From: Desulfatibacillum sp.
GTDB taxonomy: Bacteria; Desulfobacterota; Desulfobacteria; Desulfobacterales; SpSt-501
Length of the DNA stretch: 64,000 nucleotides
Direction: 5' to 3'
Assembly: GCA_020725555.1 (NCBI GenBank)
Contig: DYEU01000032.1
Coordinates: 1 to 64,000 of the forward strand
The notes under the pieces are model-generated. The model saw only the letters and a list, made by a program, of their open reading frames with translations. It did no database searches and had not been told where the DNA came from. Positions 7,801 through 16,797 of the stretch are shown in pieces. Numbering within the stretch: the stretch's first letter is position 1; each line of letters begins with the position of its first letter. A program made the position numbers and the translations under genes.

Positions 7801-8134
7801 GCGGCCGGGGCCTTCAAAAAAGGTAACGGCCGACCGGGGTTTCCGATCAGCCGTCAAGGAGGAGAACAGATGAAGATCGTTTCAGGCTTTGCATAGAAGG
7901 ACAATCAAACTTCGTGCCAAAAGGTTGCGTTGGGGGCAAAAAAACCGGGCACGTCGAAAAGTCAAATCATTACATCTTCTTGCATCGCATCTTGTTCCGA
8001 TCGCGCGGCGGCCTCGAGGCCGGGGTCATGGCCGCGGGGGCGCGCTTTTGTTCATTTTCGTAAACCGCATTCCGGCCTCGTCATGCAACCCGCCAATTTT
8101 CTTGGTAAATGAAAAACAGGTACGGTTCAAGAAT
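7801..8134. other. 334-base region without a gene; orphan ribosome site and 8-codon frame
   Basis: This gap lies upstream of the amidohydrolase operon and downstream of the radical SAM gene. It is visibly less G+C-rich than its surroundings. On the plus strand a strong ribosome site (AAGGAGGAG, 7857-7865) precedes an ATG at 7870, but the frame closes after eight codons (MKIVSGFA, stop 7894-7896). It may be a leader peptide or the remaining head of a deleted gene. No terminator hairpin was found for the radical SAM operon. Confidence 0.4.
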
Positions 8135-9166
8135 TTAAACCGGCGCCTCCGCGTCGTCCCAGACGCCCGCGATGCGCTGGCCGCAGGACGCGCAGCGGTC
8201 TCCGTTCATGCGCCTGCGGTGCACCCGGAAGCCCCAGCGCTCGACGATCACCGTGCGGCATTGGGGGCAAAAGGTGTTCTCGCCTTCGTCGCCGGGGATG
8301 TTCCCGGTATAGACATGCCGCAGCCCCGCCGCAAGCCCGATCTCGCGGGCGCGCTGCAGCGTCGCCACCGGCGTGGGGGGCCGGTCGGTCATCTTGTAGG
8401 TCGGGTGAAAGCGGCTGACGTGCCAGGGGGTGTCGGTGCCGAGGGTCCGCGCGAGAAAGCCCGCCAGGGCCTCGAGCTCGCCGGGATCGTCGTTGAGGCC
8501 GGGGACGAGAAGGGTGGTCACCTCGACGAAGACCCCGCGCCCTTTGAGGTGGGCGAGGGTGTCGAGCACGCCTTCCAGCCGCGCACCGCAGATCTCGCGG
8601 TAAAAGCGCGGCTGGAAGGCCTTGAGGTCGACGTTCGCCGCGTCGAGGACCGGGGCGATCAGGTCCACGGCCTCGCGGCTCATGTAGCCGTTGGTCACGA
8701 AAACGTTTTTCAGGCCGGCCTCGCGCCCGAGGCGGCAGGTCTCGAGGGCGAACTCGAAGAAGACCGTGGGCTCCGTGTAGGTGTAGGCGATGCTCCGGCA
8801 GCCGGTCGCGCGCGCCTTGGCGACCACCTCCGCGGGGGTCGCCCGGCCGCCCGCGATCGCGCCCCGGCGATCGGCGGGGAACTGGGCGATGTCGGCGTTC
8901 TGGCAGAAACGGCAGCGGAAATTGCAGCCCACGGTGGCGATCGAATAGGAGAGCGAGCCGGGGAGGAAGTGAAAGAGCGGCTTTTTTTCGATGGGGTCCA
9001 CGTGTTGCGCGATCAGCCGCCCGTAGACGAGGGTCTCGAGCACCCCGCCGCGGTTTTCGCGCACGCGGCACAGGCCGCGCTTTCCGGGGTCGATCTCGCA
9101 GCGGTGATTGCACAGAAGGCAGCGCACCCGCCCGTTTTCCAACCGTTCGTAGAGGAGCGCCTCCAT
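8135..9166 (-). CDS. amrS: AmmeMemoRadiSam-type radical SAM enzyme (AmrS-like)
   Basis: Radical S-adenosylmethionine enzyme of 343 residues. The cluster-binding motif CX3CX2C is C81, C85, C88 (CNFRCRFCQN). An N-terminal cysteine set (CLLCNHRC and a later C) and a C-terminal pair (CPQC, CASC) resemble small zinc- or cluster-binding knuckles, the arrangement seen in the AmmeMemoRadiSam family and in pyruvate-formate-lyase-activase relatives. DVDLKAF and HVSRFHPTYKM are typical of that family. The usual Memo and AMMECR1 partners are not in the window, so the system is either split or incomplete here. A methyltransferase gene lies 13 bases upstream. The reaction catalysed by this family is not settled. 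Confidence 0.88.
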   Translation of the reverse strand: MEALLYERLENGRVRCLLCNHRCEIDPGKRGLCRVRENRGGVLETLVYGRLIAQHVDPIEKKPLFHFLPGSLSYSIATVGCNFRCRFCQNADIAQFPADRRGAIAGGRATPAEVVAKARATGCRSIAYTYTEPTVFFEFALETCRLGREAGLKNVFVTNGYMSREAVDLIAPVLDAANVDLKAFQPRFYREICGARLEGVLDTLAHLKGRGVFVEVTTLLVPGLNDDPGELEALAGFLARTLGTDTPWHVSRFHPTYKMTDRPPTPVATLQRAREIGLAAGLRHVYTGNIPGDEGENTFCPQCRTVIVERWGFRVHRRRMNGDRCASCGQRIAGVWDDAEAPV

Positions 9167-9179
9167 CGCCTGGGCCCCC

Positions 9180-9923
9180 CTATCCCGGCACAGCCCCGGG
9201 CGTCCGCGCCCTGCGGGCGCAGCGCACCGCGAGCGGCCGCGTGCGCACCCGGGGCATGAGCACGACCGCGATCCCGACGAAGGCGCCGAAGGGGCAGCGC
9301 TCGAGCAGGGGGTTCTCGAACCGCGCCGCGAACCTCCCCGCGAGGGGGACCTGGCACACGGTGCGCCAGGTGACCGGCACCGGGCCGAGCAGGTCGCGCA
9401 GCATGGCCTTCAGCTGCCAGACGCTGAAGAAGCGCGCGCGGTTGTAGATCGAGGGCGCAAAGAGGCCGCGGATGCGCCGCTCGATGCCCTTGATCGCGTA
9501 GCGGTTGAGGACCCCGATGAAGAGCCGGTCCTTGGCGACGCGGCAGGCCTCGGCCAACGCCCGGCGCGGGTCGTCCACGAACTCGAGGGTGGTGAAGAGG
9601 CAGGCGTGGTGGAAGGCGTTGTCCTCGAAGGGGAGCTCTTCGGCGACCCCCCGGTGGAGTTCCGCCCGCCGGCCCACGCGGCGGGCGGCGAATTCGAGCA
9701 TCGCCTCCGACGGGTCGATCCCGGTCGCCCGCAGGCCGAGCTCGACGAACGCCTCCAGGCACAGGCCCGTGCCGCAGCCGATGTCGAGGATCGTCTCGCC
9801 CGGCCGCGGCTGGAGGAGATCGCGCAGCAGCCGGATCTCCGCCCGGAAGACGGCCTCGTTCTCCGGCTCCCGCATCCATCTCTCGCAGGCGAGGGCGTCC
9901 TGGAAGTCGAAGACGTATCCCAT
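9180..9923 (-). CDS. Class I SAM-dependent methyltransferase
   Basis: Rossmann-fold methyltransferase of 247 residues. Motif I is ILDIGCGTGLCLEAF (about 44-58), the acidic ribose-binding position is in TGIDPSEAMLEFA, and a UbiE/COQ5-like region is seen at GVAEELPFEDNAFHHA and ALAEACRV. The C-terminal half (RYAIKGIERRIRGL, PVPVTWRTVCQVPL) is specific to a group of small anaerobe proteins I cannot name. The ATG at 9923 lacks a clear ribosome site and lies 13 bases after the helicase stop, so translation may depend on coupling. It sits between a DEAD-box helicase and the radical SAM gene in one leftward run. Substrate unknown. Confidence 0.85.
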   Translation of the reverse strand: MGYVFDFQDALACERWMREPENEAVFRAEIRLLRDLLQPRPGETILDIGCGTGLCLEAFVELGLRATGIDPSEAMLEFAARRVGRRAELHRGVAEELPFEDNAFHHACLFTTLEFVDDPRRALAEACRVAKDRLFIGVLNRYAIKGIERRIRGLFAPSIYNRARFFSVWQLKAMLRDLLGPVPVTWRTVCQVPLAGRFAARFENPLLERCPFGAFVGIAVVLMPRVRTRPLAVRCARRARTPGAVPG

Positions 9924-9936
9924 GGGCTCGGGCGAT

Positions 9937-11667
9937 TCAGGGGATGAACCCCTCGGAGGCCTCCGGCGCGGGGGAGGGGTCCGGCCGGGCCGCGGGACCC
10001 GGCTCCTCCGCCGCGCCGCCGGGCTCTTCCGCCGCGGCGGGGGCCGCCCCCCCTTCGGCGGCGGGGGCGCTGCGTTTCTTGCGGCGCCGCCGCCGGCGTT
10101 TCTTCGGCCGCTCGGCCGCCTCGCCTGCGGCGGCGGTCTCCCCGCCGGGCGCCGGCGCCGCGGCCTCGGGGACGACCTCTTCCGCCGGGGCCGCGTTCTC
10201 CGCGGCGGGCTCCTTGGGCCCGAAGCCGAAAAAGGCCCCCGGGACCCGCTTCGCGCGCGGCTTTGCCGGCTCGGCCGGGGCGGCCTCGGGAGCGGCCTTT
10301 TCGCGGCGGCCGCCGCGGGGGCGTCCCGCACGGCGCTCGGGCCGCTCGGCCCCGCGCCGCCCCTCGCGGCGTTCCCCCCCCCGGCGGGGCCGCCGGAGGT
10401 CTTCGGGCCGCGAGAGGTCCTCGACGAACCAATCGTCCTCCGGCCACACGACCGGGATGCGGAAGGCCAAAAACTCCTCGAGCGGCTCGAGGTGGAAAAC
10501 GTACTCCTCGCAGGCGAGCGTGATCGCTTTTCCGGTTCTTCCGGCCCGGGCGGTGCGGCCGATGCGGTGCACGTAATTCTCCGGGTCCTGGGGGATGTCG
10601 TAGTTGACGACGTGGCTGACGTCCTCGACATGGATGCCGCGGGAGGCGACGTCGGTGGCGACAAGGATCCGCACCTCCCCGCTCTTGAAGCGCTCCATCA
10701 GCCGGAAGCGCTGGCGCTGCGGCAGGTCCCCGGTGATCCCCTCGGCCGGGTGGCCGTTGCGCTGCAGGCGCCGCGCGAGGCGCTCGGCCTCGAACTTCGT
10801 GTTGACGAAGATCAGCATGCGCGTGAAGGCCTCGCGCTGGAGGATGCCGAGCAGCAGCGAAAACTTGCGGTCGCTGCCGACGTGGAAGAGGCTCTGGTCG
10901 ATGCCCGCGACCGTCACCCGGTCGGGGACGACCGAGATGAACTCCGGCAGGTTCATGAACTCGTAGGTGAGCTCGAGAACGCGGTGGGAGAGGGTCGCGG
11001 AGAAGAGCATCGACTGGCGCTTCTCGTAGGAGGGCAGCTTCCGCAGCAGAAAGCGCATGTCCTTCTCGAAGCCGAGATCGAGCAGCCGGTCGGCCTCGTC
11101 GATCACGAGGAAGCGGATCTCGCCCGTTTTGAAGATCCCCTGCTTGTAGTAGTCGATGATCCGGCCGGGGGTGCCGATGACGATGTCGACGCCGCGGCGG
11201 AGCGCTTCGGCCTGCTCCTGGTAATCGATGCCGCCGACGACCTCGAGCAGCGAGAGGCCGCTGTGGCGCCCGAGGAGCCGTGCCTCCTCCACGATCTGGC
11301 GCGAGAGCTCGCGCGTGGGGGCGAGGATGAGCGCCTGCGGGAGTCCCGGCGGCCGCTGCCCGCGGCGACGGAGCAGCCCGCTGAGCACGGTCACGAGAAA
11401 CGCGGCCGTCTTCCCGGTGCCGGTGTGCGCCTGGCCGGCGACGTCCCGCCCGGCGAGCAAAACCGGCAGCGCCTCGGCCTGGATCGGCGTGCAGTACTCG
11501 AAGCCGGCGTCGGCCAGGCCCTGCCGCACCTCGGCCGGAAGGTCGAAGGAATCGAAACGGGTGGAGGTCAGAAACTCGGGCTTCGGAGCCCGGGGCGGTT
11601 CGGCGGAGCGTTCGGGTTCGTCGGAGTGTTCGGGCTCGTCGCTCCGGCTCTGGGGTTCGTCGTTCAT
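9937..11667 (-). CDS. DEAD-box ATP-dependent RNA helicase, RhlE/RhlB-like, with long charged tail
   Basis: RNA helicase of 576 residues. All core motifs are present in order: Q motif (EYCTPIQAEALP), motif I AHTGTGKT, Ia PTRELSRQ, Ib GTPGR, II DEAD, III SAT, IV LIFVNT, V ATDVASRGIH and VI HRIGRTARAGR. The core ends near residue 400. The remaining 170 residues form a low-complexity tail alternating Arg/Lys-rich blocks (RPRGGRREK, KKRRRRRRKKR) with Ala/Glu/Pro runs, probably an RNA-binding or condensate-promoting arm. The N-terminus also has an acidic Ser/Glu/Pro repeat. ATG 11667 is used; a TTG six bases upstream has better spacing to AGGAAGG. A promoter with a perfect TATAAT lies upstream. Confidence 0.93.
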   Translation of the reverse strand: MNDEPQSRSDEPEHSDEPERSAEPPRAPKPEFLTSTRFDSFDLPAEVRQGLADAGFEYCTPIQAEALPVLLAGRDVAGQAHTGTGKTAAFLVTVLSGLLRRRGQRPPGLPQALILAPTRELSRQIVEEARLLGRHSGLSLLEVVGGIDYQEQAEALRRGVDIVIGTPGRIIDYYKQGIFKTGEIRFLVIDEADRLLDLGFEKDMRFLLRKLPSYEKRQSMLFSATLSHRVLELTYEFMNLPEFISVVPDRVTVAGIDQSLFHVGSDRKFSLLLGILQREAFTRMLIFVNTKFEAERLARRLQRNGHPAEGITGDLPQRQRFRLMERFKSGEVRILVATDVASRGIHVEDVSHVVNYDIPQDPENYVHRIGRTARAGRTGKAITLACEEYVFHLEPLEEFLAFRIPVVWPEDDWFVEDLSRPEDLRRPRRGGERREGRRGAERPERRAGRPRGGRREKAAPEAAPAEPAKPRAKRVPGAFFGFGPKEPAAENAAPAEEVVPEAAAPAPGGETAAAGEAAERPKKRRRRRRKKRSAPAAEGGAAPAAAEEPGGAAEEPGPAARPDPSPAPEASEGFIP

Positions 11668-11785
11668 CGGCAACGGATCGCCTTCCTCAAAGGGGGATCG
11701 GCCTCCTCCCCCGCGGCGCGTCCGCCGGGGCTGCGGGCCGCGGGGCCCGCGCCCCCCGGCTTCGCGGGGAGGGGCGTGGCGGTGG

Positions 11786-11813
11786 ATTATATCCTGCTTT
11801 CAGGAATTTGCAA
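11786..11813 (-). promoter_or_regulatory. Sigma-70 promoter for the helicase gene
   Basis: On the minus strand TTGCAA (11808-11813) and a perfect TATAAT (complement at 11786-11791) are spaced by 16 bases. The start is expected near 11779, leaving a leader of about 110 bases before the helicase ATG. The promoter is nearly back to back with the one serving moeA on the other strand. Confidence 0.65.
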
Positions 11814-11822
11814 GACGCTCGA

Positions 11823-11852
11823 TTGACTTTCGCGGCCCGAACCCCCTATATT
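11823..11852 (+). promoter_or_regulatory. Sigma-70 promoter for the moeA pair
   Basis: TTGACT (11823-11828) and TATATT (11847-11852) are separated by 18 bases, each matching consensus at five of six positions. The start is expected near 11859, about 58 bases before the first moeA ATG. Confidence 0.65.
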
Positions 11853-11916
11853 TGGAGCGGGCGGGTTGCGGCCGCATGCGGCAGGCCCGCGATTTCATTC
11901 GGCGTCCTCGTTGACG

Positions 11917-13143
11917 ATGGAGTTCTTCAAGGTTCTCGACATCGCCCAGGTTCTCGCCCTGCGCGAGGGGTTCGGCCGCGTCGCCAGCGAGGAGCTCGCG
12001 CTCGAGGAGGCGCTCGGCCGGATCCTCGCCGCCGAGGTGCGCGCTCCGGAAGACCTGCCCCCCTTTCCCCGCTCCACGGTCGACGGCTTCGCCGTGCGCG
12101 CCGCCTCCACCTTCGGGGCCAGCGACGCGAACCCCGCCTGCCTCTCCCTCGCCGGCGCCGTCGCCATGGCGGAGGTGCCGCGCGTGAAGGTCGGGCCCGG
12201 CCAGGCGGTTTGGGTGGCGACCGGGGCCATGCTCCCCGACGGGGCCGACAGCGTCGTCATGCGGGAGCACGCCGAAGCGCTGGACGACACCTCGATCGAG
12301 GTCTTCCGCAGCGTGGCCCCCGGCCAGAACGTGATCGCCGCCGGCGAGGATTTCGCCGCGGGCGCGGTGCTCGCCCCGGCCGGGAGGCGGCTGCGGCCGC
12401 AGGAGCTGGGCGCGCTCGCCGCCTTCGGCCTCCTGCGGGTGCGGGTCTTCCGGCGGCCCGTGGTCGGCATCCTTTCGACCGGCGACGAGATCGTCCCCGC
12501 GGGGGAAGCGCCCGGCCCCGCCCGGATCCGCGACGTCAACCGCTTCAGCCTCTCCGGCCTCACCCTGCAGGCGGGCTGCATCCCGCGGCCGCTCGGCATC
12601 GTGCCCGACCGCTGCGAGGCCCTGCACGCCGCCTGCCGCGAGGCGCTCGCCGCCTGCGATGCGGTGTTGATCTCGGGGGGCAGCTCGGTCGGCACCCGCG
12701 ACTTCACGGTGGAGGCCCTCCAGGCCTTCCCCGACGCCCGCATCCTCGCTCACGGGATCGCCATCAGCCCGGGCAAGCCCACGATCCTCGCCCGCGTGGG
12801 CGACAAGGCGGTCTGGGGGCTCCCCGGCCACGTCGCCTCGGCGATGATCGTCTTCGCACGCATCGTCCGCCCCTTTCTGCTCTCCCTGGCGGGGCTGGCC
12901 CCGGGGGACCCGGAGGAGGTCCGCCTGCCGGCCCGCCTCACCCGCAACCTCGCCTCGGCCCAGGGGCGGACCGACTTCGTGCGCGTGCGGCTGATCCGGC
13001 GCGGCGAGGGCTGGTGGGCCGAGCCGGTGCTCGGCAAATCGGGGCTGATCCGCACGCTCGTCCACTCCGACGGCCTGGTGGAGATCCCCGCCTTCTGCGA
13101 GGGTCTCGACGAGGGGGCGGCGGTCGAGGTGATCCTCTTCTGA
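11917..13143 (+). CDS. moeA: MoeA-family molybdopterin molybdenumtransferase
   Basis: Inserts molybdate or tungstate into adenylylated molybdopterin, the last step of cofactor synthesis. The 408 residues are a normal MoeA length. Recognisable segments are FPRSTVDGFAVRA (substrate-binding loop), ATGAMLPDGADSVVM, the MoCF_biosynth core STGDEIVPAGE ... RDVNRF ... ISGGSSVGTRDF and SPGKPTILA with GLPGHVASAM. A longer frame begins upstream but the family's N-terminus fits ATG 11917; the ribosome site is weak. The second moeA-type gene follows after 25 bases. Having two MoeA proteins next to each other may reflect separate molybdenum and tungsten insertion, in line with the tungsten-type oxidoreductase at 43709. 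Confidence 0.92.
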   Translation: MEFFKVLDIAQVLALREGFGRVASEELALEEALGRILAAEVRAPEDLPPFPRSTVDGFAVRAASTFGASDANPACLSLAGAVAMAEVPRVKVGPGQAVWVATGAMLPDGADSVVMREHAEALDDTSIEVFRSVAPGQNVIAAGEDFAAGAVLAPAGRRLRPQELGALAAFGLLRVRVFRRPVVGILSTGDEIVPAGEAPGPARIRDVNRFSLSGLTLQAGCIPRPLGIVPDRCEALHAACREALAACDAVLISGGSSVGTRDFTVEALQAFPDARILAHGIAISPGKPTILARVGDKAVWGLPGHVASAMIVFARIVRPFLLSLAGLAPGDPEEVRLPARLTRNLASAQGRTDFVRVRLIRRGEGWWAEPVLGKSGLIRTLVHSDGLVEIPAFCEGLDEGAAVEVILF

Positions 13144-13168
13144 ACCCGGAGCCTTCCGGAGGAACCCC

Positions 13169-15109
13169 ATGGCGCGCAACGTCTACCTGAACATGAAAAC
13201 CCTGGCCGAGGCGCGGCGCCTCGTGGTCGAACGGCTCGGACCCCTCGGCCGCCGCGAGCGCGAGACCCTGCCCGTCCCCGAGGCCGTGGGCCGGGTGTTG
13301 GCCGAGCCCGTCTTCGCCGCCCTCTCCTCGCCCGCCTACCCCGCCGCGGCGATGGACGGGATCGCCGTGGCCGCGGAGGCGACCTTCGGGGCCGCCGAGG
13401 GCCGCCCCCGCGGGCTCACCCTGGGCCGCGACGCCTTCTGGGTGAACACCGGCCAGCCCCTGCCCCCCGGCACGGACGCCGTGATCATGGTCGAGCAGGT
13501 CCGCGTCGAGGAGGGGCGCACGGCGTGGATCGAGACGCCGGCCTACCCCTGGCAGCACGTGCGCAAGGTGGGCGAAGACATCGTGGCCACCGAGTTGCTC
13601 TTTCCGCGGCACCACCGCATCACCCCCTACTGCGTGGGCGCGCTGCTCACAGGCGGCGTTTTCCGCGTTCCGGTCTGGAAACGGCCCCGGGTGCGGATCG
13701 TGCCCACGGGCTCCGAGCTGCTCGACTGGCGGACCGCCTCCCTCGCCGAGCTCGCCCCGGGGCGGATCCTCGAGACGAACTCGTTTCTGCTCGCGGCCCT
13801 CCTCGAGCAGGCCGGCGGCACGGCCCGCCGCCGGCCGCCCGTCCCCGACGACCGCGGCCTCATCCGCCGCGAGATCGAGGAGGCCGCCGCCGAGGGCGAC
13901 GACCTGGTGATGATCCTGGGCGGCTCCTCGGCCGGCTCCGAGGACCACGCGCGCGCGGTCGTCGCCGAGATCGGCGAGGTCCTGATCCACGGGGTGGCGA
14001 TGATGCCGGGGAAGCCGGCCGTGGTGGGCACGGTCGGCCGCACCCCGGTGTTCGGCATGCCCGGCTACCCGGTGTCGGCGATCCTCGTCTTCGAGGAGCT
14101 CGTCGTCCCGCTGCTGTGCGCCTGGCTGGGCCTGCCGGAGCCCGTGCGCGAGACGGTGACCGCGCTGCCCACGCGCAAGATCCCCTCGCGCCTGGGCATC
14201 GAGGAGTTCGTGCGCCTCAAGCTGGGCGAGGTGGGCGGCCGCGTGGTGGCGACCCCGCTGCCGCGGGCGGCCGGGTCGATCACCTCGATCACCGAGGCCG
14301 ACGGCCTCCTGCGCATCCCCCCCGACACGGAGGGGATCGCCGAGAACGAACCCGTGCCGGTGGAGCTGCTCCGGCCCCGGGCGGAGCTCGCCCGCACCCT
14401 CGTCGTGGTCGGCAGCCACGACAACACGCTCGACGTCCTGGCCGACCTGCTCAAGGCGGGCCCGGAGCGCATCCACCTCTCCTCGAGCCACGTCGGCAGC
14501 CTGGGCGGGTTGATGGCGGTGAAGCGCGGGGCCTGCCATGTGGCGGGCACCCATCTGCTCGACCCCGAAGACGGCAGCTACAACGTCTCCTACATCCGCC
14601 GCTACCTGCCGGACCGCCGGGTGCACCTCGTCCACCTGGTCGAGCGCGAAAACGGGCTGATCGTCGCCCGCGGCAACCCGCGCGGCATCCGCGGCATCGA
14701 GGACCTGACGCAGCCCGGGATCACCTTCATCAACCGCCAGGGGGGCTCGGGGACGCGCATCCTGCTCGACTGGCACCTGCAGCGGCTGGGCGTCGACCCC
14801 GCGGCGATCCGCGGCTACGGCAACGAGGAGTTCACCCACATGGCGGTCGCGGTCGCCGTGGCGAGCGGCGCGGCCGACTGCGGCCTGGGGATCTACGCGG
14901 CCGCCCGGGCGCTGGGCCTGGATTTCCTCCCCGTGGTCACCGAGAGCTACGAGCTCGTGATCCCCGAGGAGCACCGGGAAAGCGCGCCGGTCAAGGCGCT
15001 GCTGGCGGCGATCGCCTCGGAGGAGTTCCGCCGCCGCGTCGAGGCGCTAGGCGGCTACCACACGACGCGCACCGGCGAGGAGCGCCTCGTCGGCCCCGGG
15101 GGAAATTGA
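13169..15109 (+). CDS. MoeA fused to a periplasmic-binding-protein-like domain
   Basis: Protein of 646 residues in two parts. Residues 1 to about 405 are MoeA-like: SPAYPAAAMDGIAV, NTGQPLPPGTDAVIM, PTGSELLDW, LGGSSAGSEDHA, MMPGKPAVVG, GMPGYPVSAI. From about 410 to the end is a PBP-like (LysR-substrate/ModE-type) domain: VVGSHDNTLDVLADLL, SSHVGSLGGLMAVKRG, HLLDPEDGSYN, FINRQGGSGTRILLD, GAADCGLGIYAAA. This domain occurs with MoeA in anaerobes and archaea and is thought to sense or bind the oxyanion or cofactor. It has no signal peptide, so it is cytoplasmic. A GGAGGAACCCC ribosome site supports the ATG. The usual LysR-type HTH is absent. Confidence 0.9.
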   Translation: MARNVYLNMKTLAEARRLVVERLGPLGRRERETLPVPEAVGRVLAEPVFAALSSPAYPAAAMDGIAVAAEATFGAAEGRPRGLTLGRDAFWVNTGQPLPPGTDAVIMVEQVRVEEGRTAWIETPAYPWQHVRKVGEDIVATELLFPRHHRITPYCVGALLTGGVFRVPVWKRPRVRIVPTGSELLDWRTASLAELAPGRILETNSFLLAALLEQAGGTARRRPPVPDDRGLIRREIEEAAAEGDDLVMILGGSSAGSEDHARAVVAEIGEVLIHGVAMMPGKPAVVGTVGRTPVFGMPGYPVSAILVFEELVVPLLCAWLGLPEPVRETVTALPTRKIPSRLGIEEFVRLKLGEVGGRVVATPLPRAAGSITSITEADGLLRIPPDTEGIAENEPVPVELLRPRAELARTLVVVGSHDNTLDVLADLLKAGPERIHLSSSHVGSLGGLMAVKRGACHVAGTHLLDPEDGSYNVSYIRRYLPDRRVHLVHLVERENGLIVARGNPRGIRGIEDLTQPGITFINRQGGSGTRILLDWHLQRLGVDPAAIRGYGNEEFTHMAVAVAVASGAADCGLGIYAAARALGLDFLPVVTESYELVIPEEHRESAPVKALLAAIASEEFRRRVEALGGYHTTRTGEERLVGPGGN

Positions 15110-15133
15110 CAATCGGCGGCCGTGTATTAAGAT
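15106..15133 (+). promoter_or_regulatory. Promoter for dnaJ overlapping the end of the moeA fusion gene
   Basis: A perfect TTGACA (15106-15111) includes the TGA stop of the preceding gene; TAAGAT (15128-15133) lies 16 bases on and matches four of six -10 positions. The start near 15140 would leave a leader of about 68 bases before the DnaJ ATG at 15208. No CIRCE element is seen. Confidence 0.5.
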
Positions 15134-15207
15134 CGAACCACCTTCCCGTCGGCCGCCCTTGCACCGGGGCGGCGATTCCATGACGACGCACGCGCGGCTT
15201 GAGGGCC

Positions 15208-16314
15208 ATGGGGCAGAAACGGGATTACTACGAGGTCCTGGGCGTCGGGCGCAACGCGACCGAGGAGGAGCTCAAGTCCGCCTATCGCAAGCTGGCGCTC
15301 AAGTACCACCCCGACCGCAACCCCGGAGACAAGGACGCCGAGGAAAAATTCAAGGAGGCGGCCGAGGCCTACGAGGTGCTGCGGGACCGCGAGAAACGCA
15401 GCCTCTATGACCAGTACGGCCACGCCGGGCTCGAGGGGAGCGGCTTTTCCGGCTTCGGCGGCTTCGAGGACATCTTCTCGAGTTTCGGCGACATCTTCGA
15501 GGAGTTCTTCGGCTTCGGCGGCCGCAGCGCCTCCCGCGGCCGCCCCCAGCGCGGCTCCGACCTGCGCGTCGACCTGTCGCTCACCTTCCAGGAAGCCGCC
15601 TTCGGCACCGAGACCGAAATCGAGGTGACCAAGCGCGAGCGCTGCTCGGCCTGCCGGGGCTCGGGCTGCGAGCCGGGCCACGGGCCGGAGCTGTGCCGCG
15701 CCTGCGGCGGAAGCGGGCAGCTCTCGCGCTCGCAGGGCTTCTTCACGATCCGCTCCACCTGCCATGTCTGCCGCGGGGCGGGCCAGGTGATCACCCACCC
15801 CTGCACGCGCTGCCGCGGCGGCGGCCAGGAGACGGTCCGCAAGCGGGTCGCGGTGAAGATCCCCGCCGGGGTCGACAACGGCTCCCGGCTGCGCCTGAGC
15901 GGCGAGGGCGAGGCGGGCGGCCCGGGCGGCCCGCCGGGCGACCTCTATGTCTTCATCCACGTCCAGCCGCACGAGTTCTTCGAGCGCCGCGAAAGCGACC
16001 TCCTCTGCCGCGTGCCCATCTCCTTCGTGCAGGCGGCCCTGGGGGACACGATCACCGTGCCCACCCTGAACGGCACGAAGCCCCTCGAGATCCCCAAGGG
16101 CACGCAGCCGGGCGACGTCTTCACGCTGCCGGGGGAGGGGATCCCCTCGCTGCGCACGCGCCGCCGCGGCGACCTCATCGTCCAGGTCGACATCCGCACC
16201 CCCACCCAGCTCTCCAAACGCCAGGAAGAGCTCCTGCGGGAATTCGCCCGTCTCGAAAAGGGCAAGCTCTCGACGCGCATCAAGTCCATGTTCAAGGGCG
16301 AAACGGCCCGCTAA
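15208..16314 (+). CDS. dnaJ: DnaJ co-chaperone (Hsp40, class A)
   Basis: Stimulates the DnaK ATPase and delivers unfolded substrates. The 368 residues hold the J domain with the HPD motif (KYHPDRNPG, about 32-40), a Gly/Phe-rich linker (about 72-110), four zinc knuckles ([33 protein letters not shown]; about 143-215) and the two C-terminal beta-domains ending with [21 protein letters not shown] 15208 is used; another in-frame ATG three codons upstream has less support. dnaK and grpE are not nearby, so this may be an extra DnaJ rather than the heat-shock one. The QueD-like gene follows after 27 bases, perhaps in the same transcript. Confidence 0.94.
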   Translation: MGQKRDYYEVLGVGRNATEEELKSAYRKLALKYHPDRNPGDKDAEEKFKEAAEAYEVLRDREKRSLYDQYGHAGLEGSGFSGFGGFEDIFSSFGDIFEEFFGFGGRSASRGRPQRGSDLRVDLSLTFQEAAFGTETEIEVTKRERCSACRGSGCEPGHGPELCRACGGSGQLSRSQGFFTIRSTCHVCRGAGQVITHPCTRCRGGGQETVRKRVAVKIPAGVDNGSRLRLSGEGEAGGPGGPPGDLYVFIHVQPHEFFERRESDLLCRVPISFVQAALGDTITVPTLNGTKPLEIPKGTQPGDVFTLPGEGIPSLRTRRRGDLIVQVDIRTPTQLSKRQEELLREFARLEKGKLSTRIKSMFKGETAR

Positions 16315-16341
16315 GCCGCAGCACCGCCGGGAGGGGCGGCC

Positions 16342-16797
16342 ATGTACGAGCTCAAGGTGATCACGCGCTTCGCCGCCGCCCATCGCCTGGCGATGGTCGG
16401 CGCCCGCTGCGAAAACCTGCACGGCCACAACTGGAAGATCGAGGTGACGATCGCCGGGGAGGAGCTCGACCCGGCCGGGGTGCTGCTCGACTTCGGCGTC
16501 CTCAAGGAACGCGTGCGCGGGATCGTGGAGCGGCTGGACCACCGCTTCCTGAACGAGCTCGAGCCCTTCGCCGCGGGCCGGCAGCCCTCCTCGGAGCGGA
16601 TCGCCGCCTTCATCGCCCGCGAACTGGAAGGGGTGCTCGCGGAGCCGGGTCTTCGCGTGAGCCGGGTGAGCGCCTGGGAGTCCGAGGACGCCTGCGCGAC
16701 CTACCTGCCCCCCGCCGCCGCTCGCGGCCTCAAGCCCCGCCGCCGTCCTGCGGCCCGCAAAGCTCGCGCCAGCGCGCGAAAAGCTCCTCGCGCGTGA
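16342..16797 (+). CDS. queD: 6-carboxytetrahydropterin synthase / PTPS family (QueD-like)
   Basis: Converts dihydroneopterin triphosphate toward 6-carboxytetrahydropterin in queuosine synthesis, or acts in another pterin route. Zinc ligands are visible as AAHRL and NLHGHNW; the catalytic Cys precedes (ARCENLHGH), and the pterin-anchoring Glu is in [20 protein letters not shown] and LDHRFLNEL are typical. The 151 residues run longer than usual because of a basic Ala/Arg tail. That tail is coded in the 68 bases that overlap the 3' end of pyrE on the other strand. No queC, queE or queF is present, so the pathway assignment is tentative. A GGGAGGGG ribosome site supports the start. Confidence 0.88.
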   Translation: MYELKVITRFAAAHRLAMVGARCENLHGHNWKIEVTIAGEELDPAGVLLDFGVLKERVRGIVERLDHRFLNELEPFAAGRQPSSERIAAFIARELEGVLAEPGLRVSRVSAWESEDACATYLPPAAARGLKPRRRPAARKARASARKAPRA

